From Teratosphaeria epicoccoides (taxonomy: Eukaryota > Ascomycota > Dothideomycetes > Mycosphaerellales > Teratosphaeriaceae), in assembly GCA_021401465.1 (NCBI GenBank), contig JADDMT010000003.1:1-64000 (forward strand): a DNA stretch of 64,000 nucleotides, read 5' to 3'. Each line of letters starts with the position of its first letter. Position 1 is the stretch's first letter. Below the pieces are notes generated by a model. The model was not told the DNA's origin and searched no databases. It saw nothing but the letters and a program-made list of their open reading frames with translations. Positions 43,908 through 55,999 of the stretch are shown here, in pieces. The position numbers and the translations under genes are program-made.

Positions 43908-45234
43908 GGTGAGGACGGAGGGTGCCGTGGGGAGAACGGGGGAGGAGGAGGAGCAGGAGGAGGAGAAAGCAGAAGGGGAACGAACAATGCTTTGCTGCAA
44001 AGTTGTTCGTATGTGTTGTTCAATTGGGAAGGGTCTACCTGAACCTACCTACGTAGGTGGTGGCGTCCACTTGGACCACTTCCAGGCCATCAAGTCCACG
44101 GCCCTCGTCCAATAACCACCTCGTCCGGTGGCGAGACTGATGGGTCACTGTGCAGAAGGTTCGTGCCGTTTTTTCCATCTTCCCTTTTCCTGCATTCGTC
44201 TTTAGTCAGCGACGCAGCCTCTCACGACGGGATCGCCCGGGCGGAGTATAACATCTGGCTCGGCCCGATCCCGCTTCTCCCTCTGCTTCTCAATGACCTC
44301 CACCGTACAGAACTTGACCACGAAGACCATCCCCTCCCTCCCACTGACACTCTCGACTGGCTAGAATATTGATAAGCACCCACCAATTTCCTGGGCCCTG
44401 GTCTGCAACTGCCCGTCGCTGTACTCCTTCGAAACCAACTCAACCACTTGCGCGTCGTGCAAAAGAACCGCCTTGCCTTCTCCTGGTGGATTGACAGCCG
44501 GCGCCACCACAAGAAACCCCCCCTCGCCCTACCTCTGTCAGATACCTGTTAGCAGACAGTATGTCCCGTGAGCAAGACACCCAGCAGCGGCCAAGGATAC
44601 TGCTGCAAACCCCACCCGGGCGGCGCTGTTCAAGTTTTTTGTCCACAGATTCTTCGGGGCACGTTTTCGACTGCGGGCGCTGAGACCACGAATGTAGGGT
44701 TTCACTTCTTTTCACCAATACTGATGATAATATCGGGATACAGGCCGGCTGTGTCGAGTTTTGAAAAGGTTAGAGTGGGATGGAGAGCGTCGATGCTCGC
44801 CTTTGATGGAGATGATGGTTTTCTGGAGTGTGGACGGATTCTTTTTGGTGACATGCGCGCTCGTGTAGCAGAGAGGATCATTCGATCCACGATGGGATCT
44901 ACCTCGTTCAGGAGTCAGGACTGTTCGCCGCTGCTGCTGGGCTTCCCCTACCTCCTAGCGTCACGTTCGAGTTATGTAGAAAACGTCTTGAGATGCGGGA
45001 TCGACGTGGCTCCCACTTATTCTCCTCCCGCCTGAGCAACCGCATTGCAGTGCGGCCTGAATCTGCAGTACTCTGCGGTTCTACGTGATCCATGCAGGGA
45101 GGCCGAGGTGGAAATGTCAACTCAAGACCTGCACTTCCGTCGACCTAGCGGCGCGACCGCCCACACATCCTAAGAACGTGCACGCAAGCACAGAATCCAG
45201 GGACTTCCCAAGTCCCGGAACGCCCGACTAAAAC
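43908..45234. other. Stretch without a firm gene; coding-like remnant on the minus strand
   Basis: On the minus strand, a segment at about 44400-44530 reads VVAPAVNPPGEGKAVLLHDA and continues SKEYSDGQLQTRAQEIG. A second, 44330-44202, starts at an ATG and reads TVEVIEKQREKRDRAEPDV then ILRPGDPVVRGCVAD before TAA. The two could be exons around an intron at about 44331-44400, but I could not build a complete gene or name a family. The remaining sequence shows nothing. Confidence 0.3.
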
Positions 45235-47153
45235 CTACAAATCCCACCACCTCTCATGCAAATCTCTCAAATCATTCTCCCCCTCCAACCTCAAATACCC
45301 CACCAAATCCCTCCCCTCCACTTCCCTCTCCCGCCTCGTCCACCCATTCCCCCACCACCGAAACCGATTCCCCTCCTCCACCAGCCCATACTCCCAATCC
45401 TCCCACCTCGGCTCCCTCCTCACCACCGCCAGATGCGCCGCGCTCCCGGGCCAGTGCCCATGGATCCGCGCCCCAACCCGTCCCCCATTACTCCAACTAC
45501 TACACCGCCGGCCCAGGTTCAACCTCGGAAACAGCGCATCACAGTACTCCACAAAATCATCCGCCGCCTCCCGCTTCGGCACCATCCACCTCAACCCCTC
45601 CCTCCCCATCTTCCGCAACATCTTCGCGATATACACCACCTGCGTCTCCACCGCGTGCGGCACCGTCCCACTCGGCCCCGCCGGATTCGGCCCAAGAATG
45701 AACGCCAAGTTTGGGAAGCCCGGTGTCGCGACACCGAGGTAGGAGTACGGGAATGTGAATTTGCCTTCGGGCGTCCAGTCGCGGGAGAGGTCGTAGGCGC
45801 CGGCGACGATGGGGAAGGGAGGCGCGAAAGAGGTGTTGGCGCCGGTGGAGGCGATGATGGCGTCGACTTTGCGTTCGGTGCCGGAGGTGTCCACGATGCC
45901 GTGAGCCGTGAAGTGGGAGATGGGGGTTTGGATGAAGGTGAGGTTGGGCTTGGTGAGCGCTTCGAGGTAGCCGGGGCCGGGGGTGAGCCGACGGCAGTGG
46001 GGTGGGAAGTCAGGGACGAGATTGTCCAGGAGGGAGGGGTCGTCGGTTAAGCGCGTCTTCATTAGCTGCTTGAATTTCTCAGTCAACTCTTTGCTTGACC
46101 GGGATTCTGCGATCTGGGCATCAAAATTCTTCCAAAATACGCCCTCCAGCTGTTTCCGAAAGGCGAGATACTTTGCTGGATCCTTGAACTCTTCTAGTTG
46201 CTCCTTGCTGAACGGCATTGGCGTATCCTGACGCTCTGGAGCGTTTGGGTTGAATGCTCCTGCGATCCAAGTTCTGCTTCGAGCATAGTGGTCGACATGA
46301 GCCGCAACCTTCCGGATCTCCGTCGTCACCTGTATACCGGAAGCTCCATTGCCGATGGTCGCAATCCGTTTCCCGGCCGGGTCGAAATCCGGATCCCAAT
46401 TAGAGGAGTGCCTCAGATGGCCCTTAAATTTCTCGACCCCCGGATAGTCAGGTAATTTGTACTCATTAAAGTGCCCAATTGCCGTAATAACGAAGTCAAA
46501 ATGTTCCGTCTCTCTGCGCCCATCCTCAGTATTTTGCAGATCCAACCGCCACTTCGCACTCTCCTGGTCCCAATAAGCACTTATGACTTTCGTCAAGAAC
46601 CGCGTCTTGGAATAAACGTCGTACTTCCTCGCCACTCCCTCCCAATAAGCACAGATCTCCCGTCCCTGTGCATACTCCTCTGACCATTGCGTGTTCGGGG
46701 CGAAGGTCGCTTGGTACACATGAGCCGGGATATCACATCTAACGCCAGGATAGATATTCTCGTGCCATGTGCCGCCGACGTCCTTGTTCTTCTCGATGAT
46801 CGTGAGTTGAATGCCTGGCACTTTGCTGGGTAAAAGAGCGCCGGCTGTAATGCCGCTGAGACCTGCTCCGATGACTGCGACCTGAGGTAGTCAGTAAGAG
46901 GGGCGAAATGTCGACATCACACTGAGCAGACCTTCAACGGTCTAATCTCGTCGATTGGATGCTCGCTCAATTTGAAGTCAGTCGGATGTGGATACACCCA
47001 AACTTCCCTTTCGGCGCCAACAGCGCCGTCCGGGGGTATTGCATCGTTCTTCTCCTCATCGACGGCAGCCTCAATTGTTACAATGCCATTCGGGATATCT
47101 GACTTCTCAGTGAATGTTGGTGCTTGGATGCCGTTGATTTCGAGGGAAGCCAT
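45235..47153 (-). CDS. Baeyer-Villiger-type flavin monooxygenase
   Basis: Exons are 47153-46932 and 46881-45235, 622 residues. The intron (46882-46931) lies just before the FAD site, and splicing gives LKVAVIGAGLSGITAG, a complete GxGxxG Rossmann motif; the long open frame alone lacks it. Next come GGTWHENIYPGVRCDIP, the class fingerprint FKGHLRHSSNWD (FxGxxxHxxxWD) and the NADPH-binding ATIGNGASGIQ. The C-terminal part has DAIIASTGANTSF and FILGPNPAGPSG. Such enzymes insert oxygen next to a ketone or oxidise heteroatoms in xenobiotic breakdown and secondary metabolism. The gene is divergent from the MDR oxidoreductase with about 550 bases between. Substrate is unknown. Confidence 0.92.
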
Positions 47154-47701
47154 GGTCAGCTCTTGATTCAGTGTCAGCTCCTCGTATGCCTAGAGTATGC
47201 GCAGAAGCATTGTCGCTACAGCTTGAGCATACAAGTCTTCTAAACAACACTCTCACGTTGAGTATACATCAATGTCATGATGTTCTTACTAGCCCCGAGT
47301 GCGAAGCCAGATGTCGAAGCGGGTGGGTCTTCCTGGGCATCGATTGCGCGATTGCAGATCCGCTTCGCGACAGAGCTCAAATCTTGTCTGACACGCACCT
47401 TGGCCGAACCTTTTCAGCCTGTTATTTGTTTGCCCGAGTACATCCCGGAGTATGATTAATAAGATCATGGATGTACATTGTGGATGCGATGACCACCAGC
47501 GCGGCAATTCGTCTCAATGTACGACCAACATGTGACCTCTCCAGGGCCGCGTGTTCCGTGATCGCGAACACATCGGCAGTGATAGCGACACGATAGGCCA
47601 AATACTTGAGGAATTGCTTACCTGCACCAAGGCTACCGCTTAATAAGAGGACCAAGGCCAGGCCTCTCTGTGCACTGGAATCGTATCTTTCATCATAGGA
47701 A
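47154..47701. promoter_or_regulatory. Divergent promoter region, flavin monooxygenase and MDR oxidoreductase
   Basis: Both genes start outward from here. No distinct regulatory site is recognised; short frames look non-coding. Confidence 0.35.
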
Positions 47702-49079
47702 ATGACGATCGCTCAACCGCCAGCTCCATCGTCGCCAACTGCAGTTTTGCTGCGACCAGATGGAGGTTCCAAGAAGCTGGGTTTTCTGCTCAAAGGCGGC
47801 GAAGAATTGGAAGCAAGGGAATGGTTAGCAGAGACCGACGATGAGTGCTCGTTCTATGGCCATTCCAGCAGACATCACTCGGCTCTCAGCAGCACAGGAG
47901 ATGCAGGTTTGCCGCGATACCAGAATGCACTCATACTGCATGGTCTTCGCCGGCCGTACCAGTTGACGAATCTTCACCGGGTCCCAGCGGTATCGCAAGC
48001 GTGTGAGCTCGTAGTCAAGATACATGCGGTTGGCTTGAACCCGATAGACTGGAAGTCGGTGTAAGATTCCTCTCCGAGCCAAAGTGAGTTCCAGACGTTG
48101 ACAAAGCTGCAGAGACTACGGCTTTGGCATCCCTAAGCTCCCGTATGTCGCTGGCCGCGACTTTGCCGGTATCGTGGTCCAGGCTCCAAAAATCGCCTCG
48201 AACATACAACATGGCGATATTGTGCTGTGTGCATCGACGGACTATCGCGATCTGCGAAAAGCCGCATACCAGCAATACGCCGTGGCTCTCGAGCACAGCG
48301 TGACCCGCTTGGCTTCACATGTGGCGCCCGAACAAGCAGCTGCGTTAGGCGTTGCATACGTCGCGGCTGCGCTTGCATTAGGTGTATGCCTGGGCCTCAG
48401 ACTGCCGGACCTCCGTGCGTTGCGGGGTCCAGACCTCTACCACCTGGTTCGACGGGTATCGCCTTCACAGCTGCCGGAAGACGTGCGGAGTGAATGCTTG
48501 TCGTCGATCGAGGAGCACGAACGGCCTGAGCTCGGCGACTGGATCGTCATCTGGGGGGGCTCCTCCACGAGTGCGCTCTTCCTATCACAAATTGCGCAGA
48601 TGGCGGGACTGCAAGTGATCCTGGTGGTGGACGCCGCGAAGCACGGCGCTCGCTTAGCGAGTCGCGGGTGCATTTTAGTCGACAGCCAAGAACCTTCGAG
48701 AGCTGTCCAGGTCATCCGTGGCATTACCGGTGACACGTTGCGGTATGGAATCGACACTGTCGGCCAGGTTACGGCGACACATCTTGCGCGATGCATGGCG
48801 CCGGACTCGGAGCGGAGAGCACATGTGGTCGGTCTTGCAGCCGTACCCAAGCAACGGGTCGAGGGCGTGCAGTACCACGCTGTCCCGGTGAAGGTGTTTC
48901 ACGAGGTGGCCGAGATCGGAAGAAGCTTGATGGATTGGCTGGGGACGGCGCTGGAGCTGGACGCGCTTGCCTTGCCGGCCGTGACGCTTGTGAATGGTGG
49001 TCTGGGAGGCATCAATGCTGCCTTGGACGAGATGCGGCACGGACTGGTTTCGGGGAGGCGCCTCGTGGTGCCACTGTGA
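47702..49079 (+). CDS. Zinc-independent MDR oxidoreductase (quinone reductase/enoyl reductase-like)
   Basis: Exons are 47702-48060 and 48113-49079, 441 residues; splicing joins GLNPIDWKSV to DYGFGIPKLPYVAGRDFAGI. The GroES-like half has VVKIHAVGLNPIDWK and AGRDFAGIV. The nucleotide-binding half shows GDWIVIWGGSSTSALFLSQI, in place of the usual GAxGGVG pattern, and GIDTVGQVTATHLARCM. The Cys/His zinc ligands of classical alcohol dehydrogenases are absent, which places it with the quinone-oxidoreductase or trans-enoyl-reductase branch that uses NADPH. The N-terminal 80 residues before the GroES-like fold are longer than usual and may contain an unrecognised intron or a different start. Confidence 0.82.
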
Positions 49080-49088
49080 GTAGATGCT

Positions 49089-49137
49089 AGATCGGAGGTA
49101 GATCGGAGGTGGATCGGAGGTAGGAGGTAGATCGGAG
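49089..49137 (+). repeat. Short 11-base tandem repeat
   Basis: About four copies of a gatcggaggta-type unit, one shortened, lie just 3' of the MDR gene and before SMC6. Confidence 0.75.
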
Positions 49138-49435
49138 ACATGAAGCAGCTGTGCTTCGACTTTTGACCTGGACGGTACGCGTCACAAGCGCGTCACTGCG
49201 ACGCGTGCCTTCCATCTTGATCCTTCCCCTCGTCAGTAGCTCCTACCTCCTAGTGTGGCTCCGCGACCAGGCAGACCTTCACGCACCTTCCTCTGCGACA
49301 GCACCAGCCATGAGTCAAAGCTTCTTCGCGCAGTTCCGCGGGACTCAGCCTCGTGCTCCGAGCACGTGCACCCACGCTTCGTCATCCTCCTTCAGCTCCG
49401 ACATCATCACCGGCACCACGAGCAACCACGTGAAC

Positions 49436-52400
49436 ATGGCCTCGCGTAAACGATCACGTGCCCTGGACGATGTGGGAGCCGATGAGCATCTGGAAATCGA
49501 GAGTGCGAGCTCCAGCTTTCGACGGGATCGAGGCGGCCGATCGCGTGTCGCCTTGGCAGCCCAGAATGGTGGATCTGTCGTGTCTGACGACGAAGACGAG
49601 GAAGGCGCCGACGCCGATCACACCCAGGATGGCGCCCGCTCCGAGACGCTGCACTGGAGTGACCGCGAGATGGACAGTGAGCAGGAAGAGATCATCTCCG
49701 AGCAGATCATCCGCCGCCAGATGAAGAAACGCCGGCTCAATGTCGCCATGGAGGCCGGCGTGGTGGAGGAGATCTACATCAAGAACTTCATGTGTCACGG
49801 CCGATTGCGCATCAAGCTGGGACCAAACATCAACTTCATCATTGGTCATAATGGCAGCGGCAAGAGTGCCGTCTTGACCGCTCTGACCATGTGTCTGGGC
49901 GGCAAGGCCGCCGCCACCAACCGGGCCGCCAATCTCAAGACCTTCATCAAGGGCGGCCAAGATCAAGCTTCTCTGTCCGTCAAGATCAAGAACGGAGGCG
50001 AAAGCGCCTTCAAGCCCGACATCTACGGCCGCAGCATCACGGTCGAACGTCACTTCAATCGATCCGGCGCCAGCGGCTTCAAGATTCGCAATGCTGAGGA
50101 CAAGCTCATCTCCACCAAGCGTGCTGACCTCGACGAGATCCTCGACTTTCACTGCTTCCAGCTGGACAACCCCATCAACGTCCTGACCCAGGACATGGCA
50201 CGTCAGTTTCTCTCCAGCAGCACCGCGGCCGAGAAGTACAAATTCTTCATCCGTGGCACGCAACTCGAGCTTTTGGACAGCGATTACAACATCATCGAGG
50301 AACGGCACGATGGCATGCTCGACAGGCTGACCACCCGGAAGGCTGATATCGAGGTCCTGAAGAGCAAAGCCAGCCAGGCCAAGATCCGAAAGCAGCGACT
50401 CGAGAACACGAGATCGCTCAGAAACAAGATCGACCGTCTGGCCATGATGCATGCGTGGGCACAAGTCGCCGAGGTGGAACGCGAGCTTGAAGAATGTCAA
50501 CAGGCAGTCGCGACTGCTGAGGCGGATGTTCGGGAAAAGGAAGATGCCGCCGAAGGCCTCATCGGCGCGCACGAGGGTCACGACCAGGCCCACGAGGCGG
50601 CGCAAAGGACCTTGACCAGCCTTCAAGAACAGCTCCGGCCGGTGGAAGAGCAGCATGCGGCTGAGAAGGCCAAATTTGACGAGCAGAGACAGCAGCTGTT
50701 GAATAAAGTCGGCGAACTGCGAAACATCAAAGAAGAGATCCGGTCAGCCAAAAGAAAAAGACAGACCGCCGAAGCCGAGATCCGTGCGGAGCATGAGCGG
50801 ATTGCCGCCGCAGAAGGTCCAGAACTCGAACGACGGCTTGCTGACCTTGAAGAGCTCAAAGGTCAGGCCCAAGAAGCAAGGCGCGAGCAGCACGAGCACC
50901 TCGCCAAGCTGCCCGAGCTCGAACGCAAGCGCGATGCTGCATACCGTGACGTCGAGTCAGCTAAACCAGCACGGGACCGAGCACAGGAAGACGTCGACTC
51001 CGCCAAAGCGTCGCTCAAGCGTCTACAGACTTCGCAGCGTGGAGCATATTCTGGCTACAAACAGAACATGGACCAGCTGGTGCGCGCGGTCAATAACGAA
51101 ACCCGCTGGCGCGTGAAACCGGTCGGACCCCTGGGAAAGCACGTCCGCCTTCGAGCCGACAAGACAGAATGGGCATCGCAGATTGAAAAGCTTTTCGGCG
51201 CCAACTTGGATGCTTTTGCCATCGTGCACACCGATGACCACAGACTGCTCAAAGATTGCATGCGCAGAGCAAGATGCGAAGTTCCGATCTTGCAGGGCAA
51301 GACTGATCCAATTGACACTCGGGGACACGAGCCGGACCCGAGCCTTGACACAGTCCTCCGCGTTTTGACTATCGACAGTGATCTTGTTCGCAGCCAATTT
51401 ATCATCAACCAATCCATCGAGCAGACTTGTCTCTTCTCAGACAACCGGGCTGTCATCGACTTCATGTACCCGAGGCATGGCCCACGTCCGGCGAATGTCA
51501 AGGTCACGATCACGCACGGGGCGAGACGGGGCGAGGGTGTACGATATGATGCCACCCGTTCTGGCAACGAAAAGTCCACGGCCATCGCAGCTTGGGGTGG
51601 CGACACCCGCATCCAGACGGACCGCGATCAACAGATACGGGTCCAGCAACAGACCCTCACGCAACTGGAGCGTGATGTCGACCAGGCAAGACAACAGCTG
51701 AGGCAGAAGGAGACTGCGCTAAAGTCTACGAACGAAGCCGTGACGGCACACCAGCGTTTCTCGAAGTCATTGACAGTCAAGATTCAGCAAGCCGACGATG
51801 CTGTTGAGGAGCACAACAACCTCATCGAAGGCCTCAGACCCCAAGATGGTGCGCTGCAGGAGCTCGAGCGCCAGCTTTCGGAGGCAACCTCGGATGTGGA
51901 ACTGTATGAAGGGCAATTCGTCGACAGCCAGAACGAAAAAGTCCAAATTGACGAGGTTATGGCTGAGCTCAAAGCTCGTGTAGATCAGAGCCAAGCCGAG
52001 CTCGACGGCGCCAAAGAGCGCGTGGACAAGCAGCAGCGTCGCGTTCACGAAATCGATCACGACCGCTACGCGGCGCTGCTAGCGAAGAACGAGGCGCTTG
52101 GGCTGATTGATCGAGTCAAGGAACATGTCCAAGAGTTGATTACACGTCGCGATAAACAGCAGGAGAAGGTAAGCGACACGATTGCTGATGCTCACGGGAT
52201 CATCTGTGCACAGATCTGTGTGCGGAACATGCGGGACGGTGCTGACCGGTTATTCCCAGGTCGAAACCTATATCGAGCAAGCCAGCGAGGTCTGCCAGCG
52301 CGTGGCTGTGGAGGACAATATGAGCACCGTGGAGATTGACGAACGCCTCGATCGGCTGAACAAGGATCTCAGGAAGGCGGAGAAGGAAGCGGGTGGCTCG

Positions 52401-53069
52401 GCAGAGGAGCTGGCGACTGCTTGGCGGAAGGCGGAGGAGGAGTATCATGCCGCTCAGAAAGATTATGACGAGATGGAGACGCTGTGCAATGTAAGTCTGC
52501 AAACTCCACCTACCCACAAAAGTCGACACTGACAAGTTCTTTCTTTTTGTTTCTGTTTCCAGCTCCTCCGCGAATCCCTCCGCTTCCGCCGCGAAAAATG
52601 GCAGCACTTCCGCAAACACATCTCCTACCGTACGCGCACCTGCTTCCACATCTTCCTCTCGGAGCGGCAGTTCCGCGGCAACGTCCTCATCGACCACCGC
52701 CGACGCCTCCTCGACATCGCCGTCGAGCCCGACCACGCGCGCGCGTCCGACGCCGGGCGCAAAGCCCTGACGTTGTCGGGCGGCGAGAAGAGCTTCAGCA
52801 CCATCTGTCTGCTGCTGAGCATCTGGGAGGCGATGGGCGCGCCGCTGAGGTGTCTGGACGAGTTCGACGTGTTTATGGACAGCGTGAATCGGGTGACGAG
52901 CATGGGCATCATGATTGCGGCGATGCGGCGGAGTGTGGGGAAGCAGTATGTGTTGATCACGCCGCAGAGCATGGGGAGTGTGGAGGTGGGGGAGGATGTC
53001 AAGGTGCACCGCATGAGGGATCCGGAGAGGGGCCAGACGAGCTTGGGGTTTGGGACGCAGGTGCCATGA
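49436..53069 (+). CDS. SMC6: SMC6, structural maintenance of chromosomes (SMC5/6 complex)
   Basis: SMC6 pairs with SMC5 in the nuclear complex that handles recombination intermediates and damaged replication forks. Exons are 49436-52168, 52260-52490 and 52563-53069, about 1156 residues. The start MASRKRSRALDD is preferred for size and its basic opening; in-frame ATGs at 49310 and 49151 are alternatives. Walker A GHNGSGKSAVL lies near residue 137, after the SMC6-typical IYIKNFMCHGRLRIKLGPN. Two coiled-coil arms flank a hinge (about 540-720, with NNETRWRVKPVGPLGKHVRL). The head is completed by signature KALTLSGGEKSFSTICLLLS (about 1057) and Walker B CLDEFDVFMD (about 1086). Both introns have clean gtaag...cag borders. 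Its stop lies 51 bases from that of the convergent next gene. Confidence 0.95.
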
Positions 53070-53120
53070 GGAGGAGTTGCTGCTCTCTTTTGAAAGTTAC
53101 AGATGTTTTTTTTTTCAATT

Positions 53121-53778
53121 TTATTGTGTGGACATCTCCCCCACTCCGATCCCTCCTCCCTCTTGCTCCTCCCCTTTGCTCCTCCTCCTCATCCTCCTCC
53201 TCCTCTTCTCCTCCACAGCCTCCAACGCCCTCCCCACCACCCTCCGCAACTCCCCCTCCTCCTCCAACCCGACACTAAACCGCACCAAACTCTCCTCACA
53301 CCCGTACTGCGCCGCCCACTCCAACTCCCCGTAATGCGCGAGCAAGACGTAGGGACTCGCCAACGTGAAATTCGTGCCCAAACTCGGGCCCTTTTGCGTG
53401 TCCAGATGGTCGTAAAACACCTTCGCGTCGTCGAGGGCGTGGAAGGTCGCGGATAGCAAGCCGCCATACCCGCCGGTGGGGAGGCGGAAGGCGTCGTAGA
53501 GCGCGCGGTCCGGGTTGTGGAGGGGATAGTGGATCTGCTTGATGATGTGCGGGTGTGCGGGGAGGAGCAGGGTGGCGAGGAGGAGGGCGTTGGCGTTGAT
53601 GCGGGTGATTCGCGCCGCGAAGTCGCGCGAGTTGCGCTCGAGGTAGATGGCGTCGGATTCGAAGGTCGTGTCTTCGTAGCCGTCGTGGGGTGCTTCTGGT
53701 GGTGATGGTGGTGATGGTGGTGGTGATGATGATCGTGATGATGATGATGATGATGATGATGACGATGATGATGATGAC

Positions 53779-53817
<39 letters not shown>

Positions 53818-55232
53818 AACGATGATGATGCTGGTGGTGGCGGATGGAGGGAAGTTTTGAGGGCGTGGTAGAAGGGGGATTGCGGGTTGAGGATCAAAGA
53901 GCCGCCCATGACGTTGCTGTCGCCGCTGAAGACTTTGGTGAGGGAGGAGACGAGGATGTCGGCCAGGGGGAGGACGTGGATGTTGAGAAAGTTGCCGATG
54001 GTTTCGTCGATGACGAGGGCGAAGGCGTAGTGGTCGGCGAGGTGGCGGATGCGGGCGATGTCGGGGGTGCGGAGGAGGGGGTTGCCGGGGAATTCGCAGT
54101 AGAGGGCGAGGTATTTTTCGCCGGATTGGAGGCGGGATTCCAGGTCTTCGAGGTCGGCGCTGCTGCCGTGGCCGTAGAAGAGCGGGGGCGGACCGAACTT
54201 TTGGAGGACTTTGAGGGTGTCGACGTAGGGGAAGCCGAACATGATGCTGGGGAGGTGGGAGCCCCGGGCGAGTTTGAGGTGGCGGTGGGAGTGGAAGATG
54301 GCGTTCATGCCGGTGGGGTAGAGGTAGACGTCGTCGACGGAGAAGCCCGCGACGTGGCGGGTGGAGGGGTCGGAGGGGTGTTCGAGGGACGAGGGGTGAC
54401 GGATGTCGGCGGTCAGGGAGCCGGCGATGCGTTTGCGGATGGCGAGTTTGGCTTGAGCGGCGAAGGTGATGTCGAGGTTGCGGCCGAAGCGTTGTTCGAC
54501 GAATTCGGCGGTGTCGGGGACGCCGGGGTCGGGGTCGGGGTCGGGGTCTGCATCGCTCGCGTCGGTGGTGTGGCCGTTGGTGGGGCCGTCGGGGCCGTTG
54601 CGTGAGCCGTGGTCGGTGGACATTGGTCTTTGGTATCGGCGCGGTCCCTTGGATCGCCGTGGTGGTGATGGAGAAGTCGGGGGGGATCCTTGGCTCGCTT
54701 CGACGAGGGAGCCGTGGTCGAGAGCGCGTTGGCAGAAGTCGGCGCGTCGACTCGTGATGCCTTCACCGGTGTGTTGCCAGAAGGCTTTGGCCGTCGGCCA
54801 GAGTGCCTTGGGAGCGATGAGTGCGGTGACGTGCGGCTGCACCTTCTTCGGCCCCGCTGCACTCGCCGTGTCTGGGTCGGGCACGAATTGAACGATGCGG
54901 ATGGTGGAGCAGTCGTGGCCGAGACGGAAGCGCGTCAAGAAGTCCTCACACCGGGCCGCACCGCTCCTGGTCGGGAAGAGCATGGCATATTCGGTGTGGA
55001 CGGAGCCATGGCGGCGGAGGATGGCGTGAGCCAGGGCGTGGATGGCGGGGTGGATGAAGAAGCGCGGATAGCCACATTTCATCTTGTCGACGACCCACCC
55101 CTCGCCTTCCTCGTAGCCGACATTGGCCCTCCATGTCGGTAATGACACGCTGACGGCGTGGGGCGTGTTGGGCGGGACCGGGTCTCCGAGGGTGTCGTTG
55201 GAGGGCAAGGGTGGTGGAAGGCGTGGTGGCAT
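53121..55232 (-). CDS. Cystathionine gamma-synthase-like PLP enzyme with poly-Ser insertion
   Basis: The enzyme joins an activated homoserine ester with cysteine to give cystathionine in methionine synthesis. The start at 55232 (MPPRLPPPLPSNDTLGDPVP) is chosen because family members begin just before PHAVSVSLPTW; upstream ATGs at 55298 and 55448 are in frame. Blocks are GYPRFFIHPAIHALA, FGFPYVDTLKVLQKFGP, YCEFPGNPLLRTPDI and ALVIDETIGNFLN; the PLP lysine lies in SSLTKVFSGDSNVMGG. Residues 160-260 include a long Ser/Pro/Asp-rich linker. Between HALKTSLHPPPP and YEDTTFESDAIYLERNSRDF, a run of roughly 35 serines plus a Pro-rich part is inserted, encoded by the GAT repeat at 53696-53842. About 700 residues, longer than usual because of these insertions. 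Confidence 0.88.
53696..53842 (+). repeat. GAT/GGT trinucleotide microsatellite inside a coding region
   Basis: A nearly pure GAT repeat carries GAC, GGT and CGT interruptions. On the minus strand it reads as serine codons inside the cystathionine gamma-synthase-like gene and keeps its frame. Confidence 0.95.
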
Positions 55233-55999
55233 GGTCTTGGCTATCTCGGTTAATCGATATTTGAATGGGATCGTCCAGGGATTTGGTGAATCGGACATGA
55301 ATCTTCCCAGCAACGTGAAAATGTTCTTGCAAGACTGAATCAGACTTCCGTCATCCCGTCGGGTCCCACGACATTCGCTCGCGAGCATGCGGACGGGAGG
55401 GCACGGGCCGTGAAGGGAATGGGCGGTGCGCTGTGGCGGGGGCGGCACGTGTGAGGATCACTAGTGAATGTCCGACAAGTATCCGAGTTGTCACATCGTG
55501 TTATGGCTGTTGTGATTGCTGACGTCGCGCACATGGCACAAGATGATAGATCGTGTAGTTTTCTACTATGGTGATATCGTAATACCATATCTTACTAATC
55601 AGTCTGCGAGTGTCGTACGAGTACGAGCACCTGTTGAGCTCTCTCTCTTTCGTGTACCATCTCATCTGACGTCTTACTAGCCTCTACTTGTTGAACATTT
55701 GCTCCCGGCGATGATTCCTGATCGATTGTATGAGGCCGGAGCATCGTTTTGCGGTGTTGCACGTGTGGATTAACACGATATCGGTGGGTGTCACAGATGG
55801 AAGAAGGTAGGGCCGAATCGGAGGAAGGTACAGCCCGATGGGAGGAGGGTACAGCCGAATGGGAAGAAGGTACAGCCGAACGGGAAGAAGGTACAGCCGA
55901 ATGGCGCACGGGGGAATGATGAGCTGAGTCATCAAGCAGCACCTTGGACTTTTTCGACGGAAAGCGGAGTAATAGAAGCGAGAGCGTGACGGTGGAATC
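55233..55999. promoter_or_regulatory. Divergent promoter region, PLP enzyme and UTP22
   Basis: Apart from the 21-base minisatellite at 55798-55902 nothing is recognised. Frames of up to 150 codons on the minus strand are carried by that repeat and are not gene-like. Confidence 0.4.
55798..55902 (+). repeat. 21-base minisatellite, five units
   Basis: There are five units close to gggaagaaggtacagccgaat, the last two differing by one base and the first two more divergent. It lies 98 bases before the UTP22 start codon, so it may be in its 5' leader or promoter. Confidence 0.9.

Noticed and set aside
37015..49079. Biosynthetic gene cluster with a core synthase
   Set aside because: No polyketide synthase, NRPS, terpene cyclase or DMAT-type enzyme is present, so only a tailoring or catabolic grouping is proposed.
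49454..50656. 400-codon minus-strand frame
   Set aside because: It is antisense to the SMC6 ATPase head and coiled coil; residue composition mirrors it.
53844..54605. 253-codon plus-strand Gly/Val/Glu-rich frame
   Set aside because: It is antisense to the cystathionine gamma-synthase-like gene.
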